Part shown: positions 53,051 through 53,538 of the stretch, piece after piece
Numbering within the stretch: position 1 is the first letter of the stretch
How the letters are laid out: the number at the start of each line of letters is the position of its first letter
From: Rhodopirellula europaea 6C
GTDB taxonomy: Bacteria; Planctomycetota; Planctomycetia; Pirellulales; Pirellulaceae
DNA: 53,538 nt
Assembly: GCF_000338295.1 (NCBI RefSeq)
Contig: NZ_ANMO01000119.1
Location: 1 to 53,538, forward strand
Reading direction: 5' to 3'
Translations under genes and position numbers: made by a program
Notes under the pieces: model-generated
The model's database searches: none
What the model saw: only the letters and a program-made list of their open reading frames with translations
What the model was told of the DNA's origin: nothing

Positions 53051-53470
53051 TCAATCTAGGTCGACAAAGTCGATTGGTGCATCAATGTCTGGATGCAAAC
53101 TTTGATGAACGGGGCACTTCCTCGCCGCGGCGACCAGTCGATCTCGCATCTCAGGTTGCAAATCCAACCCAGCTGGGAATGTGACCTTCGTTTTCAGGCT
53201 CGCGATTCGCCGAACGGGGGTGCTCGCCATTTCCTTTTCGACGCGAATGGTGGTCCCACTCAAGTCCAGCTCGTGTCGATCAGCAACCAATCCCATGATT
53301 GTCATCACGCAGGTTCCCAAAGCGGTCGCAACCAAGTCGGACGGCGAAAACGAGGAGCCTCGACCTCCATTGTCCGTGGGAGCGTCGGTGACCAATTTGG
53401 TGCCGCTCGGCCCGTGAGTCGCTTCGCAATGAAGTTGACCTTGGTAAACCGCTGTGATCTCGACTGACAT
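53051..53470 (-). CDS. OsmC/Ohr-family peroxide-reducing protein
   Basis: The product is 139 residues, full length for the family. The two redox cysteines are Cys54 in ALGTCVMTIMG and Cys119 in ARKCPVHQSL; the PSDLVATALG stretch before the first is the family signature. These dimeric proteins reduce organic hydroperoxides in the cytoplasm using a thiol donor. The KCPVHQ motif places it in the OsmC/YhfA-like branch rather than classic Ohr. It lies 87 bp upstream of the ketosynthase-like gene on the same strand. Confidence 0.9.
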   Translation of the reverse strand: MSVEITAVYQGQLHCEATHGPSGTKLVTDAPTDNGGRGSSFSPSDLVATALGTCVMTIMGLVADRHELDLSGTTIRVEKEMASTPVRRIASLKTKVTFPAGLDLQPEMRDRLVAAARKCPVHQSLHPDIDAPIDFVDLD

Positions 53471-53538
53471 TAGTCACTTTCGAATGAGATGGGCAATCAC
53501 GGACAATCGTTCGAGCCGATTGTCCAACAAAAAAACGC

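Noticed and set aside
1-53538. tRNA, rRNA, CRISPR arrays, restriction or toxin-antitoxin modules
   Set aside because: I looked for cloverleaf-like segments, regularly spaced repeats and defence-gene motifs on both strands and found none that stand up.

Overview
The window looks like chromosome from a marine planctomycete of the Rhodopirellula/Pirellulaceae type. This is inferred from protein content, not from a database search. The pointers are secreted proteins with DUF1080, Kelch, TolB-like and lactonase propellers, a CHAT protein with an SHD1-like tail, YHYH/EF-hand sequence, an ECF sigma of the planctomycete type, a PL7 alginate lyase, an IS66 element, moderate GC and frequent weak ribosome-binding sites. 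I see no rRNA, tRNA, CRISPR array, phage module or recognisable defence island.

Layout. 1-5.6 kb: membrane/secreted hypotheticals, a decayed gene, an alpha/beta hydrolase and a CPA1-type cation/proton antiporter with a coupled membrane partner. 5.6-10.1 kb: a structured leader, then a Wzz-like chain-length protein, a family-4 glycosyltransferase and a polysaccharide deacetylase (an exopolysaccharide module). 10.2-13.3 kb: sufU-sufS-xseA, joined by 4-bp overlaps. 13.3-16.4 kb: Kelch protein, PL7 alginate lyase and TolB-like propeller protein. 16.5-20.9 kb (minus): a tightly packed signalling operon of thioredoxin-fold protein, membrane PAS kinase and REC-GGDEF-EAL regulator. 21.3-25.0 kb: an HPP-family membrane protein facing an NtrB/NtrC-like pair. 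25.6-28.4 kb: nhaA, small membrane proteins, and a DUF3365 c-type haem protein coupled to a 49-residue membrane peptide too short for normal ORF calling. 28.4-31.0 kb: transglutaminase, carboxymuconolactone-decarboxylase-like protein and a frameshifted SDR.

31.1-34.3 kb is the most unusual segment. A complete IS66 element (17-bp inverted repeats, perfect 8-bp target duplication CTCTGTCA) sits at the start codon of an ECF sigma-factor gene. That sigma ORF is itself a chimera: its region 4 is replaced by a YHYH-like fragment and three EF-hand loops. The disrupted sigma gene diverged from a DUF1080-SGNH hydrolase-lactonase run (34.6-38.7 kb) that looks like a saccharide-processing operon.

38.9-53.5 kb: a cold-shock-domain protein with a textbook terminator, a TAT-exported Gfo/Idh/MocA oxidoreductase, a large secreted propeller-TPR-CHAT-SHD1 protein, an ApbE-family flavinyltransferase, a single-pass membrane protein, speA followed by a GNAT-nitrilase fusion (possible polyamine link), a beta-barrel-like exported protein, a ketosynthase homologue lacking the catalytic cysteine, and an OsmC-family protein.

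All identifications come from reading translated motifs by eye. Gene starts are chosen by signal peptides, ribosome-binding sites and overlaps, and several non-ATG starts are proposed.
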